A stretch of DNA of 64,000 nt from Aaosphaeria pasadenensis (taxonomy: Eukaryota; Ascomycota; Dothideomycetes; Pleosporales). The translations under genes and the position numbers were made by a program. Shown here one piece after another: positions 52,424 to 63,819 of the stretch. A model generated the notes under the pieces. That model did no database searches and was not told the DNA's origin. It saw only the letters and a program-made list of their open reading frames with translations. The stretch spans positions 1,364,001 through 1,428,000 of the forward strand of contig JAKLMB010000004.1 in the NCBI GenBank assembly GCA_022813625.1, in the 5' to 3' direction. Position 1 is the first letter of the stretch. Every line of letters starts with the position of its first letter.

Positions 52424-52600
52424 CTTTATTTGCGCTCCAGGCGACCGTTGGTGGTGCCATTTTGCAATTGAAGATTATCGAGGTGGTCCCGCGCCAAGGC
52501 GACCCGACCCGCCGGGCGGTGGCAGAAAAGTTTCGAGATCCTGAAAAAAGTTCGATCGCAAATTGCAACTTGTACAACCCATTCCGCACCAACCACCATC
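52424..52600. promoter_or_regulatory. Compact divergent promoter of the TPR-like and Nop6-like genes
   Basis: 177 bp separates the two ATGs, so both core promoters overlap. The region is GC-rich in its centre (CGACCCGACCCGCCGGGCGG). No TATA box is seen. Confidence 0.5.
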
Positions 52601-53961
52601 ATGTCAGTCAAGACCAAGGAAGAGAAGGCGCAAGCTAAGCTTCTCAAATCTCAGAAGAAGGAAGAGAAAAAAAGAAAGCAAGAGTCACAAGACGTTTCCG
52701 ACGCTGAAAATGGTCAGGACGCACCCAAGGTGAAGAAGGACAAGAAGCGCAAGAGAGACACCGAGGAGCAGGCCGACTCTAAGGACTCCAAGAAGTCGAA
52801 GAAGCAGGAAACAGACACCGACGACGTGGTTGAGCCAGTGGAAAGCGAATCGGACAAGAAGTCCAAGAAGTCCAAAAGGCGCAAGGCGGCTGAGGGTGAA
52901 GAGGACACACCTGTTGAGGTTGAGACCAAGTCGGAGAAGAAGTCTAAGAAGGAAAAGAAGTCCAAGAAGGCATCGGCATCCGACGAATCTACCCCCGATA
53001 CTACTCTGCAACAAGACTTCATTAAACTCAACGATGGCGCATCGAACACAATGGAGGATAATGCTGCTAGCAAGAAGCAGAAGAAGTCCAAGGACGAGCG
53101 CAAGGCCGAAAAGGCGGCAAAGAAAGCAGCAAAGGCAGCTTCAAATGGCGATGCTGGCGATGATGCTGCCAATGCCGAGCAGGAGGAAGCTAGTGAAGAG
53201 ACCAATGCTGCCAATGCCACCCGTTTCATTGTCTTTGTCGGTATGTATCATCTAAAAGAGTTTCGCTAATCCTTCTCTAACATGCCACAGGTAACCTGCC
53301 ATACACTGTCACGAAGGAGGCTGTCCAAGAGCACTTCAGCAAAGTCGAGCCCAAGGATGTTCGCCTCATGACCGACAAGCAAACCGGAAAACCCAAGGGT
53401 TTCGCATTCGTTGAGTTTGATCGATTCGACCGCATGGAGACATGTTTGAAGAAGTACCAACACTCCGTGTTCCCAGATGGCAAAAAGGGAAGGAAGATCA
53501 ACATCGAATTGACGTAAGCTTGTCCCTCTCTGGTTGGTTTCATGTATACTAACGTGGATAGTGTTGGTGGAGGCGGAAACACAGAAGCCCGCAAGGAGAA
53601 GATCCAAGCTAAGAACATGAAGCTCGACGACGAGCGCCAACGCGACCGCGAAAAGCGAGAGGAGATCGAGGCCAAGCAGAAGGACCGCAAGGAGAAGAAG
53701 GAATCACGACAACAGAAAGGAGAGGCTGGCGAGACTGATGAGGCCAATGGCGCCGAGGAGGCAAGCGACCCAACCGCTGGAATGCACCCTGCCAGACTTG
53801 CAATGATGCAGCAAGGCCCCAGTAACGACGACGATCAGAACAATGGCGGCGGCGGTGGTGGATGGCGTGGTAAGCCATCATTCTCCAGGGGAGGCAGAGG
53901 TGGAGGACGAGGAGGCAACTTCAGAGGAAAGCCAAGGGGAAGGGGACGAGGACGATACTAA
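52601..53961 (+). CDS. Nop6-type nucleolar RRM protein, three exons
   Basis: Exons 52601-53240, 53291-53513 and 53562-53961 give 420 residues; the introns are 50 and 48 bp. The first 210 residues are an extremely Lys/Glu/Ser/Asp-rich tail with many KKSKK/KKDKKRKR clusters (nuclear/nucleolar signals and CK2-like sites). The RRM follows: TRFIVFVGNLPYTVTKEAVQ (RNP2 spanning intron 1), VEPKDVRLMTDKQTG, KPKGFAFVEFDRFDRMETCL (RNP1) and INIELTVGGGG at its end, across intron 2. A charged helix and an RGG tail (GGRGGGRGGNFRGKPRGRGR) complete it. This matches yeast Nop6, a factor of early 40S ribosome assembly. The intron sitting within RNP2 and another at the end of the domain are as in other filamentous fungi (from memory). 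Confidence 0.87.
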
Positions 53962-54749
53962 ATCATTTCTTCGATCCGTCTACAAACTTCCTGGTTCTGG
54001 ATACTCTTTTGGCACCATTTCGTTCCCATATAGCATTTTGTCTTCTCCTTTTGCAATTCATTTCTGGCCCCTTAGATCACTCTAGTCAAGCAAATGAAAG
54101 CTTCTACGCTTCTTTCACAGTTTCTCCGATTTTGATCGTGCCTGATTGGACGTCGGCGCATGCCGGCAAGCTTCTAGAAAAGCTTCGAGCCTCAACGGCA
54201 CGCGACGGATAGTTAGGCACAAGGTGGGATTATGTCATAGCCATACCAATGGATCTTTAGTTCCCTTGCCTTGGTTAACTACCTATGTACGAGTATCTTT
54301 AACCTTATACCATCCGCCGTACCGCAACTCCTCTTCAAACAGATTCAATCCCATTCTTATAATTCTATGTGAGTCTGTATGCACTACGCTGGTCTTTTAT
54401 GCTCAGGCTGCTCGCCTATGTGTACTTGCATTTCATAATTAGCATTACGTTTGAGATGTGTTTTCTGATAAGCGTTTAGTACATATACATACATCGCCCG
54501 TTTTGGATTCTTTTTACATTTCTCCGAAAATTGATCATTCAGTTACTCTTCACATTCAACAACAACCTGATCGAGCCTGCCAGGACATTCCAACATTCCA
54601 GAGAGCAAAATCTACATCTCCAGACCTATCAACCCACCTCCACCAAAGAAAAAGCTGTAACCTCCCATCTCCAACCTCAACTACTCGCCCCGCATCACAA
54701 TCCCACCATCCACTCACCCCAACAACCAAACAACCAAAAGCCCTACACA
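53962..54749. other. Spacer upstream of moaE
   Basis: About 0.8 kb. The last 200 bp is A/C-rich on the plus strand (CAACAACC, CCAACAACCAAACAACCAAA), a typical unstructured fungal 5' leader. ORFs beginning here are in-frame or out-of-frame extensions of the MoaE frame and not separate genes. Confidence 0.5.
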
Positions 54750-55298
54750 ATGTCAACAACCGAGCCCTCAACCTACACCCCCGACATCCCCAGCGCCCCG
54801 ATAACCAAAACGACCTCGAACATCCACATCGAACTCACGCCCCACGCCCTCTCCCCCTCCTCCGCAACCTCCTTCGTGCGGTCCCCCTCCGCCGGCGCGA
54901 CCGTCCTCTTCATCGGCACAACGCGCGACACCTTCAACGACCTCGCCGTCTCCTCGCTATCCTACACGTCCTACCCTCCCCTCGCCATGACGACCCTGTT
55001 CTCCATCGCCAGCGACATCCTCAAGAAGCACGAGCTGGACAAGATCGCGATCGTGCATAAGTTGGGGGAGTGTCCGATTGCGGAGGAGAGCGTGGTGATT
55101 GCCGTGAGTGCGAAGCATAGGAAGGCGGCGTGGAGGGCGGGCGAGGAGGCGCTCGAGGAGGTCAAGGGCAGGGCGGAGATATGGAAGTTGGAGAGGTTCG
55201 AGGGCGGGGAGGGGGTGTGGAGGGCGAATAGGGATGGGGCTATGGGGGTGAGGGTTGAGGACGGAGAGGGGGGAACGGGGAAGAAGAGCTGTTGTTGA
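54750..55298 (+). CDS. Molybdopterin synthase catalytic (large) subunit, MoaE/MOCS2B
   Basis: A single exon encodes 182 residues. The ATG at 54750 is preferred over the in-frame ATG at 54531 because the sequence between is Gln/Asn/His/Thr-rich leader. Family motifs are VLFIGTTRDTFND (50-64), LSYTSYPPLAMTTL, IAIVHKLGECPIAEESVVIA and KHRKAAWRAGEEALEE, then EIWKLERFEGGEGVWRAN with the catalytic lysine region. The enzyme joins two sulfurs from MoaD thiocarboxylate to precursor Z to make molybdopterin, for nitrate reductase, sulfite oxidase and xanthine dehydrogenase. It works as a heterotetramer with MOCS2A, whose gene is not in the window. The end is unusual: an acidic/Gly-rich tail closing with GKKSCC. 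It is convergent with the Aim11 gene, 325 bp away. Confidence 0.9.
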   Translation: MSTTEPSTYTPDIPSAPITKTTSNIHIELTPHALSPSSATSFVRSPSAGATVLFIGTTRDTFNDLAVSSLSYTSYPPLAMTTLFSIASDILKKHELDKIAIVHKLGECPIAEESVVIAVSAKHRKAAWRAGEEALEEVKGRAEIWKLERFEGGEGVWRANRDGAMGVRVEDGEGGTGKKSCC

Positions 55299-55623
55299 GG
55301 GAATGAGGGATGATGTGTGAGAGAACTGGGCTTGAGGGGAGTTGGAGTGGTGTACGGGAAGACTGCATTTTCCTGAACTGAAGTTCGGTCGATTGATGAT
55401 GCGGAATGCGAAGGTTTCGTTGCGCGTGTTGCTACCTAATGTTTCTACATATCTATATGTCCGCCAGATGTCGTGATGGCGGGTATAGAATCGTTACGCC
55501 ATTACCATAACTAATGATAGCGTTTTACATATCCTTGTCCTTTTGTTATACAATACTCATATAATAATATACATATATCATGATCAATTCGTTCATCCAG
55601 CCCTCCCCTCACTCCCCTCACCC
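55299..55623. other. Convergent 3' spacer
   Basis: 325 bp holding the 3' UTRs of moaE and the Aim11 gene. The right half is AT-rich (ATACAATACTCATATAATAATATACATATATC), fitting polyadenylation signals. No gene seen. Confidence 0.5.
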
Positions 55624-56139
55624 TCAATCCCTCCTCAGCGAATCCGACCCAAACCGATGTTTCCCATCCCCCTCCGCCTTCCTCCACGCCTCCATCTCCT
55701 CCGCCGACACGCCCGCCGCCGCGGGGTTATCCTCCTCGGACCTGAATATCTGCTCGTAGCCCAGGCGGCCCCTCAGCGCCGCCCGCATCTCCTTCAGGCC
55801 GGACAGGTCGAACGCCCAGAGCGCGCCGCCCGCGCTCATGATGCCGAAGCTGACGCAGTTCATGGTCGCGAGGTTGAGCGCCTGCAGCGCGTCCGACGCC
55901 GGGCTGAAGTGCTCGTGCGGGTTCGTGTTGGGCTCGTAGAACTTGGGGAGCTTGCGGAGTTGGCGGCGGTGCACCGCGCGCCGCGTTATCGCGGTCGATG
56001 CTACGAGGCAGGCGGCACCGAAGAAGAAGATGGAGAGTTGTTTGAGCGATCGGGTCGATGTTATGGGTGTGGTTTCGTAGACGATTTTGGGTTTCGGGGC
56101 CGGGGAGGGCTTGGCTGGGTCGGAAGGTGGTGTGCTCAT
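55624..56139 (-). CDS. AIM11: Aim11-like mitochondrial membrane protein
   Basis: A single exon encodes 171 residues. The start at 56139 (MSTPPSDPAKPSP) is chosen over an upstream in-frame ATG at 56193 because the Pro-rich N-terminus is usual for the family. Two hydrophobic segments are visible: LKQLSIFFFGAACLVASTAI with TRRAVHRRQL after it, and NLATMNCVSFGIMSAGGALW, followed by AFDLSGLKEMR. RRAV-type basic residues and KFYEPN after the first helix, and MNCVSFGIM in the second, are family marks of Aim11 (altered inheritance of mitochondria). In yeast its loss changes mitochondrial genome inheritance; the molecular role is unknown. The tail holds a helical, Glu-rich segment (SAEEMEAWRKAEGDGKHRFG). 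Confidence 0.82.
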   Translation of the reverse strand: MSTPPSDPAKPSPAPKPKIVYETTPITSTRSLKQLSIFFFGAACLVASTAITRRAVHRRQLRKLPKFYEPNTNPHEHFSPASDALQALNLATMNCVSFGIMSAGGALWAFDLSGLKEMRAALRGRLGYEQIFRSEEDNPAAAGVSAEEMEAWRKAEGDGKHRFGSDSLRRD

Positions 56140-57015
56140 ATTGAATCGAGTTGAAAGTTGCTGAAAACTTCCATTGGCCGTGCAAGAGTGCAAACGAGGC
56201 TGAATATCGATCTGTTAAACAATTGTTCGGACAGCTTGCGTATGCTTGTATGCTTTGTAGAACTCTTGAGAGCTCCGACGGATGCGAATTTGCTAGATCA
56301 AAGCCAAGAACGAATATGCATATATGCTTCAAAAGTCACAGAGGAAAACATACGCCTCTACCGACCATAAATCACGGAGAATAGAATGTACTCGAAGATA
56401 TATAAAAAAAAGTCGGGATGCACAACATGCCAAGACATCGGAGAAACATTGTTGCGTATAAATAGCTGTATGATTGTGAATGCGAGATAGGCCAACTCTA
56501 ATAGATGCAGAGATATTTTCAATCTAGCAAATTGTAATCAATCGATTGTTGCGGGGTTTATGACTATTGCGGTGTTGTCATAGCAGTCCATCATGACGAC
56601 CTCATCTTGAGATCAAGAACATTTCAATGCTGATCTACATGCATGCAATTTGACCAGCATGTTGACTGTTCGAAGGAGTACTTTGACGCACACATGAAAC
56701 CTCAAAATCACGGCAAAGTAGTTCTCGTCATCGAGGAAAGAATAATCATTGAGTATTGAAATCCAAACCACTATCTTAAAGAATAGAAAAGTGAGATACC
56801 GCTGTAATGCAACACAATTAATCCCTTCATTACCCGTAAACTTTCATTATCTCATTGATACAAATTGGGTATACGAAGGACCAAGATGACAACGCCCGTT
56901 GACCAAAGCACGAGAGACAGTACAAGGACCCCAGAAAGAATGCCACGCTACTCCTTCAAGACTCAGTGGAGTCTCGACGCCACGGACAGGTTTCGCTGTG
57001 GATAGGAGGTGAAAT
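56140..57015. other. Spacer without a supported gene
   Basis: About 0.9 kb, AT-rich, between two minus-strand genes. It carries the Aim11 promoter and the 3' UTR of the transcription factor gene. ORFs are below 90 codons. Confidence 0.45.
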
Positions 57016-59536
57016 TCAAGATCGATAGATGTTAGTCCGGGATCCTGACCACTGATCTGGCTGTTGCTGGGCGTTCTGATAGCCGAAATACTGTGGCCAG
57101 GCAAATTGGCGACCATAGGGGTTGTTTGCGTCTTGCGTGGGTGCGAGGCCTATGATGGGATTAGCCACGGAGTTTGCAAAAGGATCAATGTTCATCTCAC
57201 CACTGGAAGTGTGCATCTGCTGGTGGGGTTGTTGCTGTGTAGGCTGTGGGGGTTGTGGGCGGATCCCATATTGTGACACAGTGGCGTTGTTGTCGTAATG
57301 ACCGTATTGGGCTGCCTGCATCTGTTGAGCTGCTTGAAGCTGCTGAGTAGGTTGCATCTGCGGTTGCTGCGACTGCTGTTGTTGCTGTTGCTGCTGCTGC
57401 TGCTGTTGTTGAGGCTGCATCTGGGGCTGTTGCTGCTGTTGCTTCTGCTGTTGCTGCTTTTGCTGATGTTGTGCGGGTGTGGTTGTTGCAGGCGGCGCTT
57501 GAGCCTGGGACTGAGAGATTGATTTTGCGTGATGCGTTGCCCGACGCGGTGTGGAAGCTTTCGGGGTCTGCTTTGGAGTCGTGGGTAGTGGAGCTGCTTT
57601 CTCGGCCTCGAGTTGTAAGATTCGAGCTCTGGCCTCTTCAAGCTCCTTCTTCATCTTTTCTAGCTCTGACAACTCATTACTACTGTTTTGATGAGCTTGG
57701 CCGCTAGCTTCACCCGAGATATGAGTACCCTCAGGTGAATTCTGTTGCGGATTGTCCGAAGCAGGTAAACTGTAGAAACAATTTCGATTCTTTTCGGTGC
57801 AAGTATTGCAAACAGGTCGAAGACCATCACACTTTTAGTAAGTTAGCAATCCGCCATAAATGGAGCATATGGTATAATTAATGAATTTCAAAGAAGTAGC
57901 AAATTTGCCATGTTAAACTTACTTTTGTCTTCTTGGCTTTACAGACATCACAGCTGTTCCTGGGCCTCTTTTTGTTCTGTTGAGGGGTGGCCTGAGTTTG
58001 CTGTTTTGGCTGTTTTGCTTGTTTAGACTTGTCATCCTTACGCGCCGCAGCGGGAGCAGGACGAGGCGGTTCTGGGACAGGTACTGGCATTGCCGAAGCA
58101 ACAGGAGCTGGAGGAGGGGGAGGAGGCGGTGGCGGGTCAGGGTCAGTCTGGATCAACTCTAACAAAGACCGAAGGCTTTGAGCTCTCAAGTCGCTCTCGA
58201 TCGAATTAGCCGCTGTTTTGGGTTCCTCGGGGCTCTTCACAGGCGGGGCTGCCACTGTGACTGCTGCCGATGAATTCCTGTTCTTTCTCTTTTTCGGCTT
58301 TGGCGCTGGATCGGGTTCAGATTCCTCTCCAGACTTAGCCGTTCGTGGTCGGTTTGACAATCGAACAAGGGCGTCAGGATCGGCTTGTTCCAAGAATTTG
58401 CGCCGTTTCGAGTCCTTGCGAGGAGGCGGTGCACGCTCCTCGTATGTCTTATGAACGGGTACGTGTTTGTAATGCACATCAAGACTGCTCTTCGTGGCGG
58501 AAAATTTGACGGAAAGCACGCCCTTGCAGTCATAGACTGGTTTCGTCGCTGATATATGTCAGTACTTTCGATCTTGCCATAGCCCAAATTGTGTCATGTC
58601 TATCTAACAAAGAAGATTCTCAATAGACAAAACGCGTTCTATACAGGGACTGGGATGGGAGTCGTTTTTGATATGCCATGCCACGCGTTCCCATATCTCT
58701 CAACCACAACGAAGAAAATCTCTTGCCAAAAATAATGAAAAACACGTACCTCTCTTCCCGAGCTTTGCTCCTTTGCCATTTGCGGCTCGATCCTTATTCA
58801 GGAGCGAGTCGTTACAGTAGTACGAAAAGCGGAAGCTATCGTCTTCCCTGCTATTCCAGCAGTTGTGGAAGCTGTATCGGTATCCATCAATCCTCTGTAT
58901 GGTGTCTATACAACACTTCGCGATGGCTCTCTGATTACGCATCTTTTCCTTCGGATCGGTCGTCGGCTGCAGAGCTTGCATGATGCTCATGGTAATCTTC
59001 GGTCCCTTGTCCTTCGCGTTCGCCTGGCCCTTCGCGCCTTTTGTTTTGTTGTTGTTTGCCACCGACGCGTCGTTTGAAGGGAAATTCGGCATCGTCAACG
59101 CCATGGCGGGATCAGACACGGACTGATAGCTGTGAGAGCCGCCATACTGGCCGACTCCGTTGGCCACCTGCCCGGCAGGTTGGTACCCAGGCGGTGGAGG
59201 TTGGGATGAGTGCTGCTGAGGCGGAACCGCCTGAGCTTGAGGTTGAGACGCGCCCGCGTTGGCCGCAGGCTGCGGTGCCTGTACCAGAAAGGTCGCGCCT
59301 ATCCAGAAGGTGAACTGGCATTCGGTATGCTCGGGCGCGTCCTGTGGTTGATTGAGGTAGTCGCGGAGGGATGACTCGAAGTCCTCGATGCTGGTGACCT
59401 GGTATGCGATGGTCTTCGCGTTGGGATCCTTCGCCTGACGGCCACGGGCGAGCTGGACAGGACCATTTGGCCAAATGCCTTCCTGTGTGTTCTGATAGTC
59501 GTTGGCCACGGGCACTGGGGGGCTAGCAGACTCCAT
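57016..59536 (-). CDS. Transcription factor with internal Zn2Cys6 cluster and N-terminal Cys/His domain, three exons
   Basis: Exons 59536-58750, 58548-57923 and 57831-57016 give 742 residues; the introns are 201 bp (GTACGT..CAG) and 91 bp (GTAAGT..AAG). The second intron cuts the zinc cluster between CDVCKAKKTK and CDGLRPVC; joined, residues 462-489 form a perfect C-x2-C-x6-C-x6-C-x2-C-x6-C Zn(II)2Cys6 domain. It is followed by a coiled coil (ELEKMKKELEEARARILQLE) for dimerisation and a Gln-rich region. Unusually, the cluster is not N-terminal. Before it lies a conserved-looking domain (about 190-285: AKCCIDTIQRIDGYRYSFHN, FRFSYYCNDS, VYDCKGVLSVKF, LDVHYKHVPVH) with Cys and His placed as in FAR1/WRKY-GCM-type zinc fingers (inference), then a Pro-rich stretch. 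Nuclear; targets unknown. Three separate long ORFs here are the three exons of this one gene. Confidence 0.85.
57300..57475 (-). repeat. CAG/CAA (polyglutamine) repeat in the transcription factor gene
   Basis: On the coding strand CAG and CAA codons alternate with a few Met/Pro/Lys codons. The longest pure run is 13 glutamines, encoded around 57374-57412. Such Q-rich regions are common in fungal activators and vary in length between strains. Confidence 0.75.
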
Positions 59537-61619
59537 GGCGTGGAGCCCCAGTCGAATACACCTTTTTTGGAGGAACGGACCGACGAGGGATAATGGGAGG
59601 TTAAGAAACGAGCGGGCCTGTTCTCACACCCTTAGCGATGGGTTGATCCGTGCCGATCGTCCGCAGGTGCCACGCCACTAATAAGTACAACAACCAAGCG
59701 TCACCGAACCCTTGTGCACTTTGTTTGTACTCGCACTTTGTACTTTGTGTGGATAAGAGGACTGACTTTGTTAGAGGAGGAAATGAATGAATATACTTCA
59801 TCTGTTTGAAGTGTAACTCTTATCGACATTCTTCTCACGAGCTGAGTCCAGCCGGTGTATGTATCTCATCACACCACAGAGTCGACGACCAAATTCCAAG
59901 ACCATCCGAGGCTAGAGCGACCAACGTCCACCAATCATTACCTCATTTCTCAGACGCTGATTGGCCAGATCCAACAAAGAGGGGGAGTAGGTTCAATACC
60001 TACCTAACCTACGAGTATCCGTCCGGAACAAGTACAAGTAACTACCTATGATAAGGTATGCACGACAACACCAGCGATCACAAATGAAACCCTCGTACCT
60101 GTCCTCCCTGGCCTGCGTGTTGGATCACACGGGAGCTACTGATCCATGAGCTACGATCATGGTATCCCGGCGATGTGTCCCATGGTCGGTCGTGATGGTC
60201 GATTTCCATCAGGGTTATTGCCCGCGTCCGATCTCTGTAGTTCCCGTGGCTCCCGCGGTATACCTACTACACTACACCGTCTGTCAGATTGCATTCGACC
60301 TTCTAATCATGTGTATTTCCCTTCTTGTCGATCTTATTATTGAATATATCGAAGGCCTTAGCGGGTCAGCAATTCTTGTCCATGTACCACTAGAACCTAG
60401 GGCTTGATAATACAGTGGAAAGTAGTCAATCCGTGTAAGCTGGTCTTCATACCATACACCACAGCTGATGATCTGATCTTTTCTCACATTAACTTTTATA
60501 TCCATACGCTCTACCCTTACCCTATCTACTCTTATTCGTCAAGAAAGACGAATTTTAACTATATTCGCCTATTTTCTCAGTCCTGACCGAGACTGGTAGA
60601 TGATTGACCGAAACCCAGCCACTCACCAGTTTGTCACATGAGCATTCCTGGCGCCACTAAGGGCATCCAACGGTACATATACATGTCATCCATCCCCTTT
60701 CTAACATGTACACTTTAAAGATATTGTACCAGGACGAACTGCCCATTATGCCAATGAGCCATAGTTCTCAAATTCTCAACACGAGACCCTGCTCCATCAT
60801 GTTGTCACTCGACCCTTTGCAGCTCAAGATTTAGCCACTAGACTGCTCCTACTATACCGTACGTACTATACAAACGACGTAATATGGCATCAGCAAGAGA
60901 AAAACAAAATGAAACCATCTCTAGCCCTCCCATATTCCTTTTTTATCGTATAATCCCGTTTACCCCCCACCTACATGCCCTCTCTATCACAACGAAATCA
61001 AAAACGTATGTCATCCCCAGTACAAACTCTATATATCCTTCAGTCTGACTCTATTCTTTCCCTCTGCTACTCCATTCTAACCCACCAAAGCTCTCTGGTT
61101 CTTATATAATACTCTTTGCACTCTCCTCTACACCTACCTCACCTTTACACACGTTCCCTCTCCACACGTGCTCTACCTCCATAAATGCTTACACTCTCCA
61201 GTATACATACTTACTCTATCTATAGATATGTACTTTACATCTACACTCTCTCTACCTCCTATCTATAGACTCTCTTCACTGGAACAAAACAACAGTAAAC
61301 AAGCTCTCCCTGATCAAACTGATGTAACCTACCACCCAACCCTACTCTCCCATCTCACCACTCCCTCCACTCCTCTGTTTCTTACACAACACCATTTTCC
61401 CTCTCCCCTATGTCATTACTTTAGCAGATACATGTACCCTTCTATCTTTGCATACACTTCGCATCTGCTTATATCCCGCCTTCGTTCAAACCACCTTTCT
61501 CCGTACATGCACGCTGACAGGATAGATACTTCTACCTCTACCCATGGGTCTAGTTTTATAAATGCTTTGCCTTTACGTATAATCTACAGAGTGTTTTACT
61601 ATATCAACACAACTACTTC
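59537..61619. other. Gene-free, pyrimidine-rich region
   Basis: About 2.1 kb. The first part is the promoter of the transcription factor gene. From about 60.9 to 61.6 kb the plus strand is strongly C/T-rich with few G (CTCTACC, TATCTATAG, CCCTCTCC), giving long pseudo-open frames such as 61168-61659 that lack domain character. No gene is supported. Confidence 0.45.
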
Positions 61620-62702
61620 TCATCTCGCTCTCAATAGACAAACAGCTAACACGCGATAGTCTTTCTTTCCAAACGTCCGTTGCACTGCTCTCTCAATCCA
61701 CGGGTGTCCACGCCATTCGCATCTCCTTGAAAGTCGCCTCTTAGCCATCCAACATGATGAAGCGTGCACATGGTCCGTTAATTCGAGTCGAAAAGGAATC
61801 ATCTCAGCAGTCATACGACGAAAATGCTGCCCAATCAATCCCCCTTCCTCCGGTTCAGGAAGTTCCCCGGCCTCAACCACTCCCCTCAGTCCTTCCTTGT
61901 CATCCCACTCTTCAAAACACCCCCGGTAATCCTCCCCCAGGAACCGCTCAATCGCCCATCTCAGGTCCTCACGACGCCTCGCCCCTCCCCTCCCCCTCCC
62001 ACCCCTCCATCCCCGGTGGGAAAAACCCCGCATACTCCCAACTCCCAATCACTCAACGCCGTGACCTTCAGCGTCCACGGGTCCAACAATGATGTTACGC
62101 GCCGTCGAGATTCCCCCCTCACATGCTGGAGGCCAAACTGCGGTCCGTCCAGTCAGTCCCGCGACAAGCGTCTTCCAACCCTTCTATCTATGGCGGTTGG
62201 GGCGTCGGGAACTCGCGAGCCAGGAAGCCGGCATGACGAACCGAACCGAAACCGTCGAGTCCACGTTCGTGATGGCGAGTTGTGTTGTGGGAAGACGTCG
62301 GCGTCGGAGCATGTGTTGCACGGACTGTCGTTGCCGTTGCCGTCTTCGCCGGTGTGCTGAAGACCTCCTGGCTGCGAGCAACGTCGATGGAGCCGCTGGC
62401 CGCCGTGGATGAACGAACGACGTGAGTAGGTACCGACGCCCGTGTGGATGGACCCCGTGGTCGAGGAGCTTCGGCACGGGGATGGGATTGTGGTCTGCGG
62501 GGCGATCAAATGTAAGGCTTTGGCTTCGTGGGTGATGCGCTCGTGGTTCCTGTATGGTCGTCACGTCAATGGTACACGGGAATGATACAGGAGGGTCGTT
62601 TACCGTGATCTGCGCCGTATGAACCTGGGGTTGCTGGGGTATGGATCGGGGAAGGGGAGGGCGGGATGTCTTTGCGGAGGTTGTGGTGGATGAGGAGGCC
62701 AT
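61620..62702 (-). other. Possible minus-strand gene, exons not resolved
   Basis: Two minus-strand open stretches, 62702-62184 (172 codons, Ser/Thr/Arg/Pro-rich start) and 62048-61620 (142 codons), lie in the same orientation. The second is acidic and amphipathic with a protein-like pattern (DLRWAIERFLGEDYRGCFEE, HFRRMTAEMIPFRLELTDHV). I recognise no family and found no convincing intron that joins them; other frames are open too because the DNA is GC-rich. It may be a real short gene ending at 61620 or a chance pair. Confidence 0.25.
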
Positions 62703-63108
62703 GTCGTTTGAGGCCTCGGTGTGGGGGGATTGTGCTTGCTTTGGTTTCTCTTGTTAGCCGGAGGAAAGATGGCTGTTGAGAGCCTCACCGGGCGCGTCTG
62801 TCGAGGATGCTTCGCTGCGCTGTGCTTTGACGTCAGACTTGGAAGTCATTGCGTAGACGCGTACGAGGCGTCGTATGTGCTTGTGACAAGTCCCTCGCTT
62901 GCTCACGAGCGTAGAGGATGAGAAGTTGAACAGCCCACAAGGACGGAGGGAATGCCATTCATTTCATGCGGTAGTCTCCAGAGATTGGGTCGAAGCCAGC
63001 CGCACGTGGGCATGCAGCAGCCAGCCAGCCATCAAGGACGGATTTCCGAGTCCTACGAACTGCATGCCATGAGGCGAACATCAGACCTTCAAGAGGGAAC
63101 CTCTACGT
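62703..63108. other. Spacer without a supported gene
   Basis: About 0.4 kb, mixed composition. Nothing seen beyond a 66-codon ORF at 62721-62921 without domain character. Confidence 0.4.
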
Positions 63109-63370
63109 TTGCATACGCACACACACACTAACATACTACAGGCCCTACACACTCCCTATACAAACACTCCCTCACCACATACTCCCTCTCCACACACACT
63201 CTCCCCACACACACTCCCTCTACACATACTCCCTCTACAAACACTCCCTCTCCACATACTCCCTCTGATCACATACCCCATCTCTATATGTACATTCCTT
63301 CCTTGTACACTCTTATACATCCATCCTTTCTATCTATCCTCTTTTCTACACACACACACACCGAGAGAGA
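63109..63370 (+). repeat. CACACACTCCCTCTAC-type minisatellite
   Basis: Units of about 13-16 nt such as ACACACTCCCTCTACA, ACATACTCCCTCTCC and ACAAACACTCCCTCTCC recur more than ten times between (CA)n runs at both ends. Repeat-derived ORFs (PHTPSPHTL, LPLHILPL) are not genes. Confidence 0.75.
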
Positions 63371-63378
63371 GGGGGGGT

Positions 63379-63426
<48 letters not shown>

Positions 63427-63432
63427 GAGACG
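63363..63432 (+). repeat. (GA)n microsatellite
   Basis: A nearly pure (GA)19 run at about 63381-63418 sits between shorter imperfect GA stretches. Confidence 0.9.
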
Positions 63433-63720
63433 GAACCCATCCATCCAACCCCCCATCCACCCATCCATCCATCAACCCAAAACCATCCATCCACCCAAAA
63501 CCACCCAACCATCCAACCCATCCAACCATCCGCTCCCCAGCCCTGAACCTGAACATGAACCCTCCCCCATCATCACCACACACACAGAGAGAGAGAAAAA
63601 GAGAGAGCGAACCCTCCATCCATCCACCCATCCAACCATCCATCCAACCATCCATCCAACCATCCACTCTCTCCAGGCCTGAACCTGAACCCTCCTCCAT
63701 CATCGCCCACCACAACCCAA
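63433..63720 (+). repeat. CCATCCAACC repeats with a duplicated block
   Basis: CATC/CAAC-rich 4-8-nt units fill 63440-63530 and 63610-63670. After each, a similar block appears: CCTGAACCTGAAC followed by CCTCC(C/T)CCATCATC, at about 63543-63576 and 63679-63703. The whole arrangement looks like an approximately 135-bp tandem duplication. Confidence 0.65.
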
Positions 63721-63819
63721 CACAACACAGCCTATCTTTTTTTCTCTTCGTCCACGGCATGTCCTATACTCCCACACTTCCTCACTACTCCACTCATCCC
63801 GCACTCCGCTCCACTCCGC

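Noticed and set aside
61168..61659. 163-codon plus-strand ORF
   Set aside because: Comes from a G-poor pyrimidine tract; Ser/Thr/Tyr/Leu-rich without any recognisable domain.
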